Source: Hamadaea tsunoensis DSM 44101 (GTDB lineage Bacteria; Actinomycetota; Actinomycetes; Mycobacteriales; Micromonosporaceae). From it: a stretch of DNA of 64,000 nucleotides. Both the position numbers and the translations under genes were made by a program. Each line of letters starts with the position of its first letter. The stretch's first letter is position 1. The DNA lies in contig NZ_AUAX01000002.1 of the NCBI RefSeq assembly GCF_000428945.1, positions 496,001-560,000 of the forward strand. The letters run 5' to 3'. Below, in pieces: positions 7,511 to 15,212 of this stretch. Below the pieces are notes generated by a model. It was not told the DNA's origin. It did no database searches and worked only from the letters and a program-made list of their open reading frames with translations.

Positions 7511-9394
7511 TCAGTACGCGTACAGCGCGGCACCTTCGGCGGTGAGGGCGAGGAGACGGTGGTCGCCCGCGGCGAGCGACCCGGGTACGGCCATGATCTC
7601 GCCGAGGTCGGTGGTCGCCTGGGTCGCGACCTGCAGTGCGAACAGATGCACGGCGTGGGTCTCGTACGCGAGGCTGACCTCCGGCTCGCGGGCGAGCAGG
7701 GCCGTTCCGCCGGTGTCGACGCCGACCGTGCCGAAGCCGGCCAGGGCGGCGGGTGTGGCCACGCGCAGCTGGTCGTCGAGGATGCCACCGCGTTCGAGGC
7801 AGACCAGGGCGCCGCGGGGGACGATCCAGTCGTCCGTGCCGAGGTCGCGGGTGACCGGCGCCGCACCGGTACGCAACAGGACCACCTGGTACGGGTTGCG
7901 GCCGGCCTCGTCGTTCGGGTTGCCGCCGTCGGTGAGGCAGATGGCGTCGCCGGCACACGGGACGAGGCCGTTCAGGCGGCTGGTGACGCGCGTCCCGGGC
8001 ACGGTCGGGTGGGCGGTGTAGCCGACCGTCGGGCCGTCCCCGCCCAGGTCGACAGTGGACAGCCGGGTGTCGGTGACGAGGTAGAGCTTGCCGTGCCACA
8101 GGAGGTTGCGCGCGTCGCCCACACCCGGTGGCAGGCCGGTCCACTGCTGGCCGGTCGGGCGCCCCGAAGCGAGGTCGTACGCGCGCAGCGTCGTGCCGTC
8201 GGCCCGGTAGAACACGTCCGCCGTGCTGATCCGGTCGATCCCGCCGTGCGGGATGTCCACGTTGCCGCCGGCGCGCAGAGCCGGCTCGATCAGTGTCCGG
8301 GCACCCGCGGGCAGGCTCCACCGTTGCCGGCCGGTACGCCAGTCGAAGGCCCGCATCGCGCCGGCCTCACCGGCCGTCAGGATGGCGACCTTCTCGGTGA
8401 GGGTGGGCAGCTCCCCCGGTTCCGTACTGGTGCCGCCGGCCAGTTCGCGTTGCCACAGCGTACGGCCGTCCGTCAGGTCCAGGACGGTGATCTGATTGCG
8501 GATCGCCGCCGACGTCGTCGTGTCGGCGGCCAGGTCCACGATGACCAGTTCGCCGCCGATGACGTTCATCAGGCTCAGCTCGTAGTGCGGGCCGGCCACC
8601 GTCTGCGTCCACATGAGGTGGCCATCGGTCGCGTTCAGCGCGGTGACCCGCAGCGCGCCGTCCTGGTAGCCGGCGACGAACGCGCGGTCGTCGACGATCC
8701 GCGTGTACGCCTCGCGCGCCGTCGGGAGAGGCTCGCCGATGCGGCGCAGCGCCGTCCCGCTCGGCGCGGGCGTCACCGGATGATCCGGATGCCGCGCCCG
8801 CAGCACGGCCACCGCCATCCCCAGAAGGAGCAGCACCGCCAGACTCGCGGCGGTCACCGCCGTCACCACACGCGTACGCCGGCGGCGCTCCCCCGCCGCG
8901 GCCACGTCCGACACGTCCGGGACCCTCGACATGTCGGCCTCGCTGCGCAGACGGTCGGCCAGCCCGGCCCGGCCCCGGGAGAGCCACGACCGCACCGTGC
9001 TCTCGGCCGCCCCGGTCTCGGCGGCGATCTCCCCGACCGGCAGGTCCAGCAGATAGAACAGGGCGAGCGCGCGGGCCTGCGTCTTCGGCAGCTGCTTGAG
9101 CGCGGCAGCCAGCAGTACGGCGTCCTCGGTCGGCCCGGGCAGCGGCGCCGGGGCCTCCAGCCGGGCGCGGGACCGGACCCGCAGGTGCCGCCACCAGTCC
9201 TGCACGAGCCGGTTGACGACCAGGCGCAGCCACGCCTCGACGTTGTCGTAGCCGCTCACCTGCCGCCATCGCTGCCACGCCCGCGTGTACGCCTCCTGCG
9301 TCACGTCCTGCGCCTGTTGCAGGTCGCCGGTGAGCCCGTACGCGTACCGGAGCGTGCGATGCGAGGTCGCCTGGTAGAAATCCGCGAAATCCAT
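7511..9394 (-). CDS. ECF sigma factor fused through a TM helix to a PQQ-type beta-propeller
   Basis: 627 residues. Residues ~5-70 are sigma region 2 (FADFYQATSHRTLRYAYGLT, DVTQEAYTRAWQRWRQV); ~92-150 are region 4 (LKQLPKTQARALALFYLLDL, then a helix-turn-helix with ESTVRSWLSRGRAGLADRL). A single hydrophobic helix follows at ~176-198 (VVTAVTAASLAVLLLLGMAV). The remaining ~430 residues are propeller-like, with blade motifs such as ALNATDGHLMWTQTVAG, VLDLTDGRTLWQRELAG and RAFDWRTGRQRWSLPAG, i.e. PQQ/YVTN-type repeats outside the membrane. Its topology implies a membrane-tethered sigma factor with an external sensor. SigE-like actinomycete sigma factors with C-terminal extensions are known; I know of no characterised one with a propeller. 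No separate anti-sigma gene is adjacent. Confidence 0.88.
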   Translation of the reverse strand: MDFADFYQATSHRTLRYAYGLTGDLQQAQDVTQEAYTRAWQRWRQVSGYDNVEAWLRLVVNRLVQDWWRHLRVRSRARLEAPAPLPGPTEDAVLLAAALKQLPKTQARALALFYLLDLPVGEIAAETGAAESTVRSWLSRGRAGLADRLRSEADMSRVPDVSDVAAAGERRRRTRVVTAVTAASLAVLLLLGMAVAVLRARHPDHPVTPAPSGTALRRIGEPLPTAREAYTRIVDDRAFVAGYQDGALRVTALNATDGHLMWTQTVAGPHYELSLMNVIGGELVIVDLAADTTTSAAIRNQITVLDLTDGRTLWQRELAGGTSTEPGELPTLTEKVAILTAGEAGAMRAFDWRTGRQRWSLPAGARTLIEPALRAGGNVDIPHGGIDRISTADVFYRADGTTLRAYDLASGRPTGQQWTGLPPGVGDARNLLWHGKLYLVTDTRLSTVDLGGDGPTVGYTAHPTVPGTRVTSRLNGLVPCAGDAICLTDGGNPNDEAGRNPYQVVLLRTGAAPVTRDLGTDDWIVPRGALVCLERGGILDDQLRVATPAALAGFGTVGVDTGGTALLAREPEVSLAYETHAVHLFALQVATQATTDLGEIMAVPGSLAAGDHRLLALTAEGAALYAY

Positions 9395-9527
9395 GTGTCC
9401 GTTCCCGCCCGTAGTCGTTTCCCATCCTCACGACACGGTTCGGCGGGCGAAACTGCCGCACCCTATTTCGCGGCGGGCGCGATCACCGCCGCGTGGGTAG
9501 GAGGTCCGTGGAGCCGGGGCGAGGCCG

Positions 9528-9558
9528 GGTGTCCGGCGAGCGGAGGTGGGCGGTGATC
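9528..9558 (-). repeat. 31-bp copy of the marR 3' end
   Basis: Matches 11190-11220, the last codons of the MarR gene, at 30 of 31 positions by eye. On the minus strand it reads ITAHLRSPDT, against ITAHLRSLDT at the true MarR C-terminus. The remainder of the gene is absent here, so this is a stranded gene end 30 bases beyond the stop of the MBL gene. Confidence 0.7.
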
Positions 9559-9587
9559 GCGAGCGTGGCTCGGGAGGGCGAGCTCGA

Positions 9588-10406
9588 TCAGCCGATCGGT
9601 GGGGCGAGGTATTCCAGCGTGTAGCCGTCCCCGGCGGGGGTGACGCGGGCGATGCCGGGTGAGTCGAGGTGGGCGCCGGCCACGAAGTGGTCCGGTTGGG
9701 CCAGTTGCCGGAGCAGGTCCGCTCGCGCAGCGCGAGCCTGGGGCTGGTCGCCGTCGAACTCCCAGGTCACGTTCGGCCGATCGAACTGAAGTGTAGGCAC
9801 GTGCACGGTGTCGCCCCAGATGAGAAGGTGGCCGGCGGCGCCGTGGACGTCGTAGACGGTGTGGCCGGGGGTGTGGCCCGGGGTCGGTACCGCGGTGATC
9901 CAGTTGTTGATCGCGACCCGCTCCGACACGGGAACGACCCGGTCGCGGACGGGCTCGAGCCGTCCCGTGAACACCGAGGTGTCGCCCGCGCCGATCCACA
10001 CGCGCTCGAGTTGGGGGAACGCCTGCGAACCGTCCGGCGCGATCAGGCCGCTCACGTGGTCTTCGTGGTTGTGGGTGACGGCCACATCGGTGATGTGCGT
10101 CCGGTCGATCCCCGCTTCGTCGAGCGCGTCGTAGATCAATCCCATGGTGGGGTCGTGCCAGTTGTCGGACGCGCCGGTATCGACGAGGACCGACCGCGTT
10201 CCGTCGGTGACGAAGAAGGCGTTGACCGACAGCCGCAGGTTGCCCCCGACTATCGGGACCGCGGCAGGCAGCTCGCCGAGCGGGCGCCCTTCCTCGTCGC
10301 GCAGCCGCGTCGGCGGCATGTCGATGTATCCGTCTCGCAGCGAGATCACCTGCAGATCGCCGAGTTCGAACGTGGCATGGTGCCGGCCACTCGAGATCAA
10401 GCGCAT
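9588..10406 (-). CDS. MBL-fold metallo-hydrolase
   Basis: 272 residues from the ATG at 10406, preceded by GGAGG; a longer in-frame start at 10475 would cross the promoter region. The metal-binding signature is T-H-N-H-E-D-H (HxHxDH), followed by GHTPGHTVYDVHG, LLIWGDTVHVPTLQF and HFVAGAHLD, giving the full set of zinc ligands of the metallo-beta-lactamase fold. Most such actinobacterial proteins act as lactonases or esterases; substrate unknown. Divergent from an XRE-cupin regulator at 10517 with an inverted repeat between them, so regulation by that protein is likely. Confidence 0.9.
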   Translation of the reverse strand: MRLISSGRHHATFELGDLQVISLRDGYIDMPPTRLRDEEGRPLGELPAAVPIVGGNLRLSVNAFFVTDGTRSVLVDTGASDNWHDPTMGLIYDALDEAGIDRTHITDVAVTHNHEDHVSGLIAPDGSQAFPQLERVWIGAGDTSVFTGRLEPVRDRVVPVSERVAINNWITAVPTPGHTPGHTVYDVHGAAGHLLIWGDTVHVPTLQFDRPNVTWEFDGDQPQARAARADLLRQLAQPDHFVAGAHLDSPGIARVTPAGDGYTLEYLAPPIG

Positions 10407-10447
10407 GGAACCTCCATCGTGTCGGACGCGCGTCGCGCGTCTCCGAT

Positions 10448-10472
10448 AGAAGACGAAATCTTCTTTAGAAGA
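10448..10472. promoter_or_regulatory. Inverted-repeat operator between MBL and XRE-cupin genes
   Basis: AGAAGA (10448-10453), CGAAA spacer, TCTTCT (10459-10464) forms a perfect inverted repeat, followed 2 bases later by a third half-site AGAAGA (10467-10472). It is A/T-rich against a GC-rich background and lies between divergent start codons. A TACACT at 10478-10483 could be the -10 box for the plus-strand gene. Likely target of the neighbouring XRE-cupin protein (inference). Confidence 0.6.
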
Positions 10473-10516
10473 CACCCTACACTAGGCAGCGATGTACCCG
10501 ACGTTCGAGGAGCACG

Positions 10517-11125
10517 GTGGTCGAGCAGGACGAGAACGGGGTCGGACCGCAGCACGGTGACGACCTGGCCGGCGCGTTCGGCGGTAACGTGCGGCGACGC
10601 CGCGAGGAAGCGGGTCTGACGCTGGAGCAGCTGTCCGCACAGTCGTCGGTCAGCCGGGCGATGCTGTCCAAGGTCGAGCGCGGCGAGAAAAGCCCCACGA
10701 TCGGCATCGCGTCCAGGATCGCCCACGCGCTCGACGCCTCACTGTCGGACCTGATCGGTGCGCCCGGCGCGGCCGCGTCCGGCGTGGCCATGGTCCTGCG
10801 CAAGAAGGACCGCCCCGTCTTCCGGGACCCGGAAACCGCCTTCGAACGGCACATCGTCTCGGCGGCGCCCGGGGCCGGCGGAGCGGAGATGATCTTCCAT
10901 CATCTTCCCGCGCAGGTGTCGACCGGTTTGCTGCCGGCATATCCGCCGGGAACGGAGAAGCAACTCGTCGTCCTCGAAGGCACCCTCACCGTCGCCATCG
11001 GCGGGATCAGCGAGACCCTGGACGCCGGCGACTCCATGTTCTTCCAGGCCGACGCGGACCACGGCTTCGCCAACCGAACGAACACGCCCTGCGAATACCT
11101 CATGGTCATCCTGCGCAGAACCTGA
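10517..11125 (+). CDS. XRE-family regulator with C-terminal cupin domain
   Basis: 202 residues, GTG start 4 bases after GAGGAG. Residues ~20-80 are a lambda-repressor-type HTH (NVRRRREEAGLTLEQLSAQS, SVSRAMLSKVERGEKSPTIG). Residues ~110-200 are a small cupin barrel (AYPPGTEKQLVVLEGTLTVA, ETLDAGDSMFFQADADHGFA, EYLMVILRR). This architecture binds DNA and senses a small ligand in the barrel; relatives control amino-acid, polyamine or detoxification genes. Divergent from the MBL hydrolase, the probable target. Confidence 0.92.
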   Translation: MVEQDENGVGPQHGDDLAGAFGGNVRRRREEAGLTLEQLSAQSSVSRAMLSKVERGEKSPTIGIASRIAHALDASLSDLIGAPGAAASGVAMVLRKKDRPVFRDPETAFERHIVSAAPGAGGAEMIFHHLPAQVSTGLLPAYPPGTEKQLVVLEGTLTVAIGGISETLDAGDSMFFQADADHGFANRTNTPCEYLMVILRRT

Positions 11126-11130
11126 TCGCA

Positions 11131-11186
11131 TCAGCCCCGTCGCAGTGTCAGGTGAGCGGTCTCTCCTCTCCCTCCGGCGCGTACCG
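11131..11186 (-). pseudogene. Stranded 3' end of a GNAT acetyltransferase gene
   Basis: The minus strand ends ...ETAHLTLRRG-stop, closely matching ETAYLTLRRG-stop of the acetyltransferase at 12293. Nucleotides 11131-11186 align to 12293-12347 with a 2-base indel and few substitutions. Nothing else of the gene is present; marR begins immediately at 11187. Together with the marR tail at 9528 this points to local duplication followed by replacement. Confidence 0.65.
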
Positions 11187-11654
11187 TCAGGTGTCCAGCG
11201 AGCGGAGGTGGGCGGTGATCTTGCGGGTGATCCTGGCCAGATCGGCGAGGTCGGTGGCGGTGAGCTGGTCGATGACATGGCGGCGTACTGAGTCGACGTG
11301 CCCGGGCGCGGCGAGCTCGATGGCCCGGCGGCCGGCGGCGGAGATCGCGACGTCGGTGCCGCGCGCGTCGGTCTCGCAGGGCAGCCGGTCGAGGAGGCCG
11401 CGCGTCGCCATGCGGGCAATGTGGTGCGACAGCCGGCTGGGCGACCAGTGGAGCCGGACGGCCATGTCCTTCAGGCACCAGCGCGTCGCGTCCGTGTCGT
11501 TGAGGAGGCTCAGCACGTCGTAGTCCGGCTCGGACAGGCCGAAGCCGGCCGTCAGCTCGGCGGCCAGCCGGGCGTCCAGCAGCCGCTTCATCTGCCGGTA
11601 CCCGGTCCATGCCGCCTGCTCGGCGTCGTCGAGCCAACGCACCTGCTCCACCAT
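11187..11654 (-). CDS. MarR-family transcriptional regulator
   Basis: 155 residues from ATG 11654 (a GTG at 11663 would add three). Contains the MarR winged helix: GLSEPDYDVLSLLNDTDATR, CLKDMAVRLHWSPSRLSHHI, ARMATRGLLDRLPCETDARG and AISAAGRRAIELA. The DARG wing motif is typical. MarR proteins repress neighbouring enzyme genes and release DNA on binding phenolics or oxidants. Divergent from the NADPH-dependent FMN reductase gene at 11752, with three TGACACGTCA-like sites between, so autorepression plus control of the reductase is likely. Confidence 0.92.
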   Translation of the reverse strand: MVEQVRWLDDAEQAAWTGYRQMKRLLDARLAAELTAGFGLSEPDYDVLSLLNDTDATRWCLKDMAVRLHWSPSRLSHHIARMATRGLLDRLPCETDARGTDVAISAAGRRAIELAAPGHVDSVRRHVIDQLTATDLADLARITRKITAHLRSLDT

Positions 11655-11679
11655 GGGCACCACCGTACCCGAGAACAGA

Positions 11680-11737
11680 TTGACACGTCACACACTTCGG
11701 TTGCATGATGTGTCAAACAGTTTGCATGACACGTCAA
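11680..11737. promoter_or_regulatory. Triple MarR-type operator
   Basis: Three copies of a near-palindromic site: TTGACACGTCA (11680-11690), TGATGTGTCAA (11706-11716) and TGACACGTCAA (11727-11737). Centres are 26 and 21 bases apart; the last two lie in a longer direct repeat TTGCATGA[C/T]..GTCAAAC. They occupy the whole marR/FMN-reductase promoter region. Confidence 0.7.
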
Positions 11738-11751
11738 ACAAAGGAACCGGC

Positions 11752-12285
11752 ATGACGGTGGGGATAGTGATCGGCAGTACCCGACCAGGCCGGGTGGGCG
11801 GCCAGATCGGAGCCTGGATGGCGGGCCGGGCCGGTGCCGGCGGCGACCTCATCGACCTCGCCGAGCAGGGCCTGCCGTTGCTCGACGAGCCCGAACACGC
11901 CTCCACCGGCAACTACGCCCGAGCGCACACCCGCCGGTGGAGCGAGCGGATAGCCGGCTGCGCCGCGCTGGTGTTCGTGACCCCGGAGTACAACAGCTCG
12001 TTCCCGGCGTCGCTCAAGAACGCGCTCGACTACCTGTACCAGGAATGGCGCGGCAAGCCGGTCGCCGTCGTCGCCTACGGCGGGATCTCCTCCGGCGGGC
12101 GGGCCGCGCAGTCACTGCTGCCCGTCCTGGTACACCTCGGGATGATGCCGGTCGGCACCCTGCTGGTCCGCTTCCGCAACCACCTCGCCGACGGCCGGTT
12201 CGTCCCCAACGACGCCCTCGACGCCGACGCCGACGACCTGCTCGCCACATTGCGCCGCGTCACCGCTCAGGCGTTGCCGGCCTGA
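11752..12285 (+). CDS. NADPH-dependent FMN reductase
   Basis: 177 residues from ATG 11752, 6 bases after AAAGGAA. Flavodoxin-like fold: VGIVIGSTRPGRVGGQIGAW (phosphate-binding loop), VFVTPEYNSSFPASLKNALD (the FMN-binding PEYN motif) and VVAYGGISSGGRAAQSLLPV. Family enzymes (ChrR/azoreductase-like) reduce FMN, quinones, azo dyes or metals with NADPH and protect against redox cyclers. Control by the divergent MarR gene is probable, as in many quinone-responsive pairs. Confidence 0.93.
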   Translation: MTVGIVIGSTRPGRVGGQIGAWMAGRAGAGGDLIDLAEQGLPLLDEPEHASTGNYARAHTRRWSERIAGCAALVFVTPEYNSSFPASLKNALDYLYQEWRGKPVAVVAYGGISSGGRAAQSLLPVLVHLGMMPVGTLLVRFRNHLADGRFVPNDALDADADDLLATLRRVTAQALPA

Positions 12286-12292
12286 CGCGGAT

Positions 12293-12724
12293 TCAGCCCC
12301 GGCGCAACGTCAGGTAGGCGGTCTCCTCGCCCTCCGGCACGTACCGGTCGATCTCGACCACGAAACCGTTGGCGTACGCGAATTCCAACCCCTCCGTGCT
12401 CGGCTCCCACACGACCGTCTCGATCTCCTCCCCCGGCGCCACGCTCAGCAACGCATGCGCGTACAGGGCCCGGCCGTAGCCGCGATGCCGGTACTCGGCG
12501 AGCACCCGCACGATCACGGTCGCCGGGCCACCGTCCGCCGGCGGCCGGACCGTCGTGCAGCCGACGAGCGCCTCCCCCGCGTACGCGACTTCGAGGTGAT
12601 AGCGCGTGAGCCGCTCGGCGACCTCGTCGGCGGAGAGTGCGTCGGCGGGGATGATCTGGTTGTGTACGAACCGCCAGTCCTCGGCGGTGTCCGGCGTGAC
12701 GGTCAGGATACGAAGATCACTCAC
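12293..12724 (-). CDS. GNAT-family N-acetyltransferase
   Basis: 143 residues, GTG start. The acetyl-CoA-binding motif A is RVLAEYRHRGYGRALYAHAL (R/Q-x-x-G-x-G/A form), followed by VVWEPSTEGLEFAYANGFVV and the C-terminal beta strand EETAYLTLRRG. Acceptor unknown. Its 3' end is the source or sister of the 56-bp remnant at 11131. The stop is 7 bases from the stop of the convergent FMN reductase. Confidence 0.88.
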   Translation of the reverse strand: MSDLRILTVTPDTAEDWRFVHNQIIPADALSADEVAERLTRYHLEVAYAGEALVGCTTVRPPADGGPATVIVRVLAEYRHRGYGRALYAHALLSVAPGEEIETVVWEPSTEGLEFAYANGFVVEIDRYVPEGEETAYLTLRRG

Positions 12725-12762
12725 CGCGCCAGTCTACGAACGCGCGAGACACACGCCGAGAT

Positions 12763-13371
12763 TCAGGTCAGGATGCGGTTGATCACGCCGGACTCGACCA
12801 CGATGACCGCGCCGATGAGCATGAACACGCCGGGCACGATCCAGTGCCCGAACCGCTGCACCGCCGCGATGACCTTCTTGTGCGAGCCGAGCCAGGAAGC
12901 GGCCAAACACCACACCGCGACTCCGATGGCGAACACCGCGACCGCGATCACGCTGCCGGACGGACCGATGGTGCGGAAGAACGGCGTGTAGACCGAGATG
13001 TTGTCAGCGCCGTTGGCCACGGTGATGCCCATCACGGATACCAGTCCGGTTGCCACACTGGCCGGAGGCGGCGTCTCCTGGCCCTGTGCACGGATAGCCG
13101 CCACCAAGCCGCGCGCCCCGAGCGCAAACGGCACCAGTCCGAGCAGGCCGACCCACTGATCGGGCACGATCGTGAGTCCGAGAGCGGCTACGGCGGAGAT
13201 CGCCACCAGGAGGGCGATGCCCGCGTACTGCCCGGCCCAGATCTGCCACAGCTTCGGCCTGCCCACAGCTCGGGCGGACAGGAACAGCACGGTCAGCACG
13301 AGGATGTCGTCGACGTTGGTGCCCGCGAACACTCCGAGCGCCGTTGCCAGCCGCCCGAGAAGATCTCCCAC
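12763..13371 (-). CDS. CadD-like cadmium/cation resistance transporter
   Basis: 202 residues, GTG start. Membrane protein with about five to six helices. The signature is the N-terminal GVFAGTNVDDILVLTVLFLS, repeated in the second half as VMGITVANGADNISVYTPFF; these paired acidic D-D/D-N motifs define the CadD branch of the LysE superfamily. CadD of staphylococci confers cadmium resistance by efflux; the ion here cannot be read from sequence. The C-terminal WIVPGVFMLIGAVIVVESGV is standard. No metal regulator adjoins it. Confidence 0.88.
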   Translation of the reverse strand: MGDLLGRLATALGVFAGTNVDDILVLTVLFLSARAVGRPKLWQIWAGQYAGIALLVAISAVAALGLTIVPDQWVGLLGLVPFALGARGLVAAIRAQGQETPPPASVATGLVSVMGITVANGADNISVYTPFFRTIGPSGSVIAVAVFAIGVAVWCLAASWLGSHKKVIAAVQRFGHWIVPGVFMLIGAVIVVESGVINRILT

Positions 13372-13441
13372 GGCGCGGCAGCCTATGCCATCAGGGCGAA
13401 CGTCGGTACCCGGTACAGGCGGCGGTCAGCGATCGCGCCGG

Positions 13442-14107
13442 TCAGCTCTCCTTGGGCCAGGCGACCGTGTAGTACGTGGTCGAGACGGAGATCTTGAGCA
13501 CGTTGGCGTGGCCCTTCGGTTCGGTGACCGCCGGCCCGGTCTGCCGATACACCTGGGGCCACGTCATCGCGGTTCCCGTCGGCAGCTCGGTGGGCGGAGG
13601 GAAGGCCGGGTCGTTCCAGTCCACGAAGACGTGCCCGGAGCCTGCGGCGTAGTACACCAGGTAGGGCTTGGGCAGTTGCAGGCCGTCGGCATTCTTGCCG
13701 TGATGGGCGAAGTAGAACCGTGTGTTCTGGAGCTCGCTCGTGGGCTCGCCTCTGTCGGGCCGGAACGTCAGGTCCACCTTCTCCAGTAGGGCCAGAAGAT
13801 CGCCGTCGACCGGTACGTACCAGATCTGACTGCGGTTGCATTGGAACTGATACTTGTCCTGATTCCACTGGTCTTCCTCACCGGCGAAGCAACTGTCGTA
13901 CCAGGTTGTCGCAGCCGACGGAGCGGGCAACCTCGCTTCGAAGGCCCGCGCGTCTCGGGCGGCTTGTTCTCGCGCCGCTTCGACGTTCTCGGCCACCGCG
14001 GCCTTTGTCCACTTATCGACGTTCTCCTGAGTATGCTGTGTCTCCCACAGCCCGCAGCCGGCCGTAGCGACGAGGACGGCGGCGGCCGCCGCCAGTTTTC
14101 TGAGCAT
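13442..14107 (-). CDS. Secreted lipoprotein of unknown function
   Basis: 221 residues if started at 14107 (MLRKLAAAAAVLVATAGCGL), which gives a normal lipoprotein signal with ATAGC lipobox; a start at 14143 adds 12 residues. After the lipid-anchored cysteine come a helical linker (TQENVDKWTKAAVAENVEAA) and a mixed domain with two cysteines (YDSCFAGEEDQWNQ, FQCNRSQIWYVPVDGDLLAL). No family was recognised. It likely sits outside the membrane. Convergent neighbours give no functional clue. Confidence 0.75.
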   Translation of the reverse strand: MLRKLAAAAAVLVATAGCGLWETQHTQENVDKWTKAAVAENVEAAREQAARDARAFEARLPAPSAATTWYDSCFAGEEDQWNQDKYQFQCNRSQIWYVPVDGDLLALLEKVDLTFRPDRGEPTSELQNTRFYFAHHGKNADGLQLPKPYLVYYAAGSGHVFVDWNDPAFPPPTELPTGTAMTWPQVYRQTGPAVTEPKGHANVLKISVSTTYYTVAWPKES

Positions 14108-14263
14108 GCCACCGATGCTGGCACCGCCTTCGCGGCCGGACATCGTCGTTTGTACTCAGCCGAGCGGCGTAGATGACTCAGCCACACGCGCCACGGCAGG
14201 CGAGCGGTTGCGATCACGACGCCCAGTTCAGCGACCAGGTGAGGACTCTCGACCCAGGAGGTT

Positions 14264-14443
14264 ATGAGCCTTCACATCGACAGACGAAAACTCACCGGCG
14301 TCAAGGAGGGGTCCTGGTGGGGTCGGCGGCGTCGTTGCGTCCGGTGTGGATGTAGCAATTGCTCGAAGGATCGCCGACGCCGCACGATCGCATGCCTACT
14401 CATCTGCCACCGCCACTACGAAGCCAACCGAGACGCGGCCTGA
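14264..14443 (+). CDS. Possible small cysteine-rich basic protein
   Basis: 59 residues. ATG 14264 follows AGGAGG at good spacing. The protein is very basic (RRRRC, KDRRRR) and carries CVRCGCSNC at residues 25-33 plus CLLICHRHY at 44-52, a possible zinc knuckle. About 70% of third codon positions are G/C, lower than real neighbours. It overlaps the 3' end of the convergent membrane-protein gene by 48 bases. It may be a real small DNA- or RNA-binding protein, or chance. Confidence 0.35.
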   Translation: MSLHIDRRKLTGVKEGSWWGRRRRCVRCGCSNCSKDRRRRTIACLLICHRHYEANRDAA

Positions 14444-14755
14444 ATGATTGTCGATGATGCTGGCGACAACTCCGCCGACAAGTATCACCAAGCCGAAGAA
14501 GACCGCTGCGACGCCTTGGACGGTGGCGAACCATGGGCGACGAACGCTAACGCCCACTGGGGAATGGCCCATTATGCCGCGACCGTATGGATGCTCTGCG
14601 CGCTGCTGTGGAGTCATTTTGCGTAGCTTCCGACCAAGCCGAAGAAGCCACACACCGCCAGCTGTGACGAAACCGCCGACCAGAACTGAAACGATGATTC
14701 CTCCAGCCATTCCATGAATCACGGCATCGTTGCCCGTGGTCAGAACGGCTTGCAT
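14396..14755 (-). CDS. Small two-helix membrane protein
   Basis: 119 residues. ATG 14755 is preceded by GAGGAGAG. Two hydrophobic segments (GMAGGIIVSVLVGGFVTAGG near residues 15-35 and GVAAVFFGLVILVGGVVASI near 82-102) flank a basic cytosolic loop (LGRKLRKMTPQQRAEHPYGR). No family recognised. The ribosome site and two clean helices support a real gene. Confidence 0.65.
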   Translation of the reverse strand: MQAVLTTGNDAVIHGMAGGIIVSVLVGGFVTAGGVWLLRLGRKLRKMTPQQRAEHPYGRGIMGHSPVGVSVRRPWFATVQGVAAVFFGLVILVGGVVASIIDNHSGRVSVGFVVAVADE

Positions 14756-14794
14756 TTCTCTCCTCGAATCTCAAGACGACCGGATGTATGCGGC

Positions 14795-15034
14795 CTATTT
14801 GAACAACGACCAGAGCGTCTTGTCTGTGTGGAAGAGTGAGCCCTGGGCGCCGAGGAAGACGCCGACGCCGATCTGCACCTCGCCGCCATGCCAGGAACTG
14901 CCGTCTTGTCGGTGCTCACCCCAGTAACACAGTCCGGCGAACGGGACGACACAACCACCATAGCTTCCGTTGGTCTGCTCGGCGGGTGTGGCACTGGTGA
15001 CTCCGACGCCCCACGCTCCTCCGACGAGGCCCAT
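14795..15034 (-). CDS. Hypothetical small glycine-rich protein, start uncertain
   Basis: 79 residues from ATG 15034 with a weak GGGGG upstream. The sequence is glycine- and aromatic-rich with two cysteines (GGCVVPFAGLCYWGEHRQDG) and ends DKTLWSLFK. The same frame stays open for about 45 codons further upstream without a usable start, while an overlapping frame has a GTG start at 15212; a frameshift joining the two is possible. No family recognised. Confidence 0.35.
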   Translation of the reverse strand: MGLVGGAWGVGVTSATPAEQTNGSYGGCVVPFAGLCYWGEHRQDGSSWHGGEVQIGVGVFLGAQGSLFHTDKTLWSLFK

Positions 15035-15212
15035 GCCCCCGACGCGGCTGAATGCCGAATCCCCTGGGCGTAACGCCAGGCTGCGCGAGTTTCCCAGCGC
15101 GATCGGCAGGCAGGACGAACCGATCCGTGGAACGAAGGTCAGGTCGTTTGCTGCAGATATCGTCCACGCCCACGATCATGGCGTTGTCGATATTGTCGAC
15201 AGGTGCTCGCAC

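Noticed and set aside
7019-9556. 845-codon plus-strand open frame over the sigma/propeller gene
   Set aside because: Antisense shadow; composition is Arg/Gly/Val-rich with no motif, while the minus strand encodes recognisable sigma and propeller domains.
9528-12350. Transposon ends or target-site duplications to explain the marR and GNAT tails
   Set aside because: The repeats are coding gene ends of 31 and 56 bases, not terminal inverted repeats, and no transposase is present.
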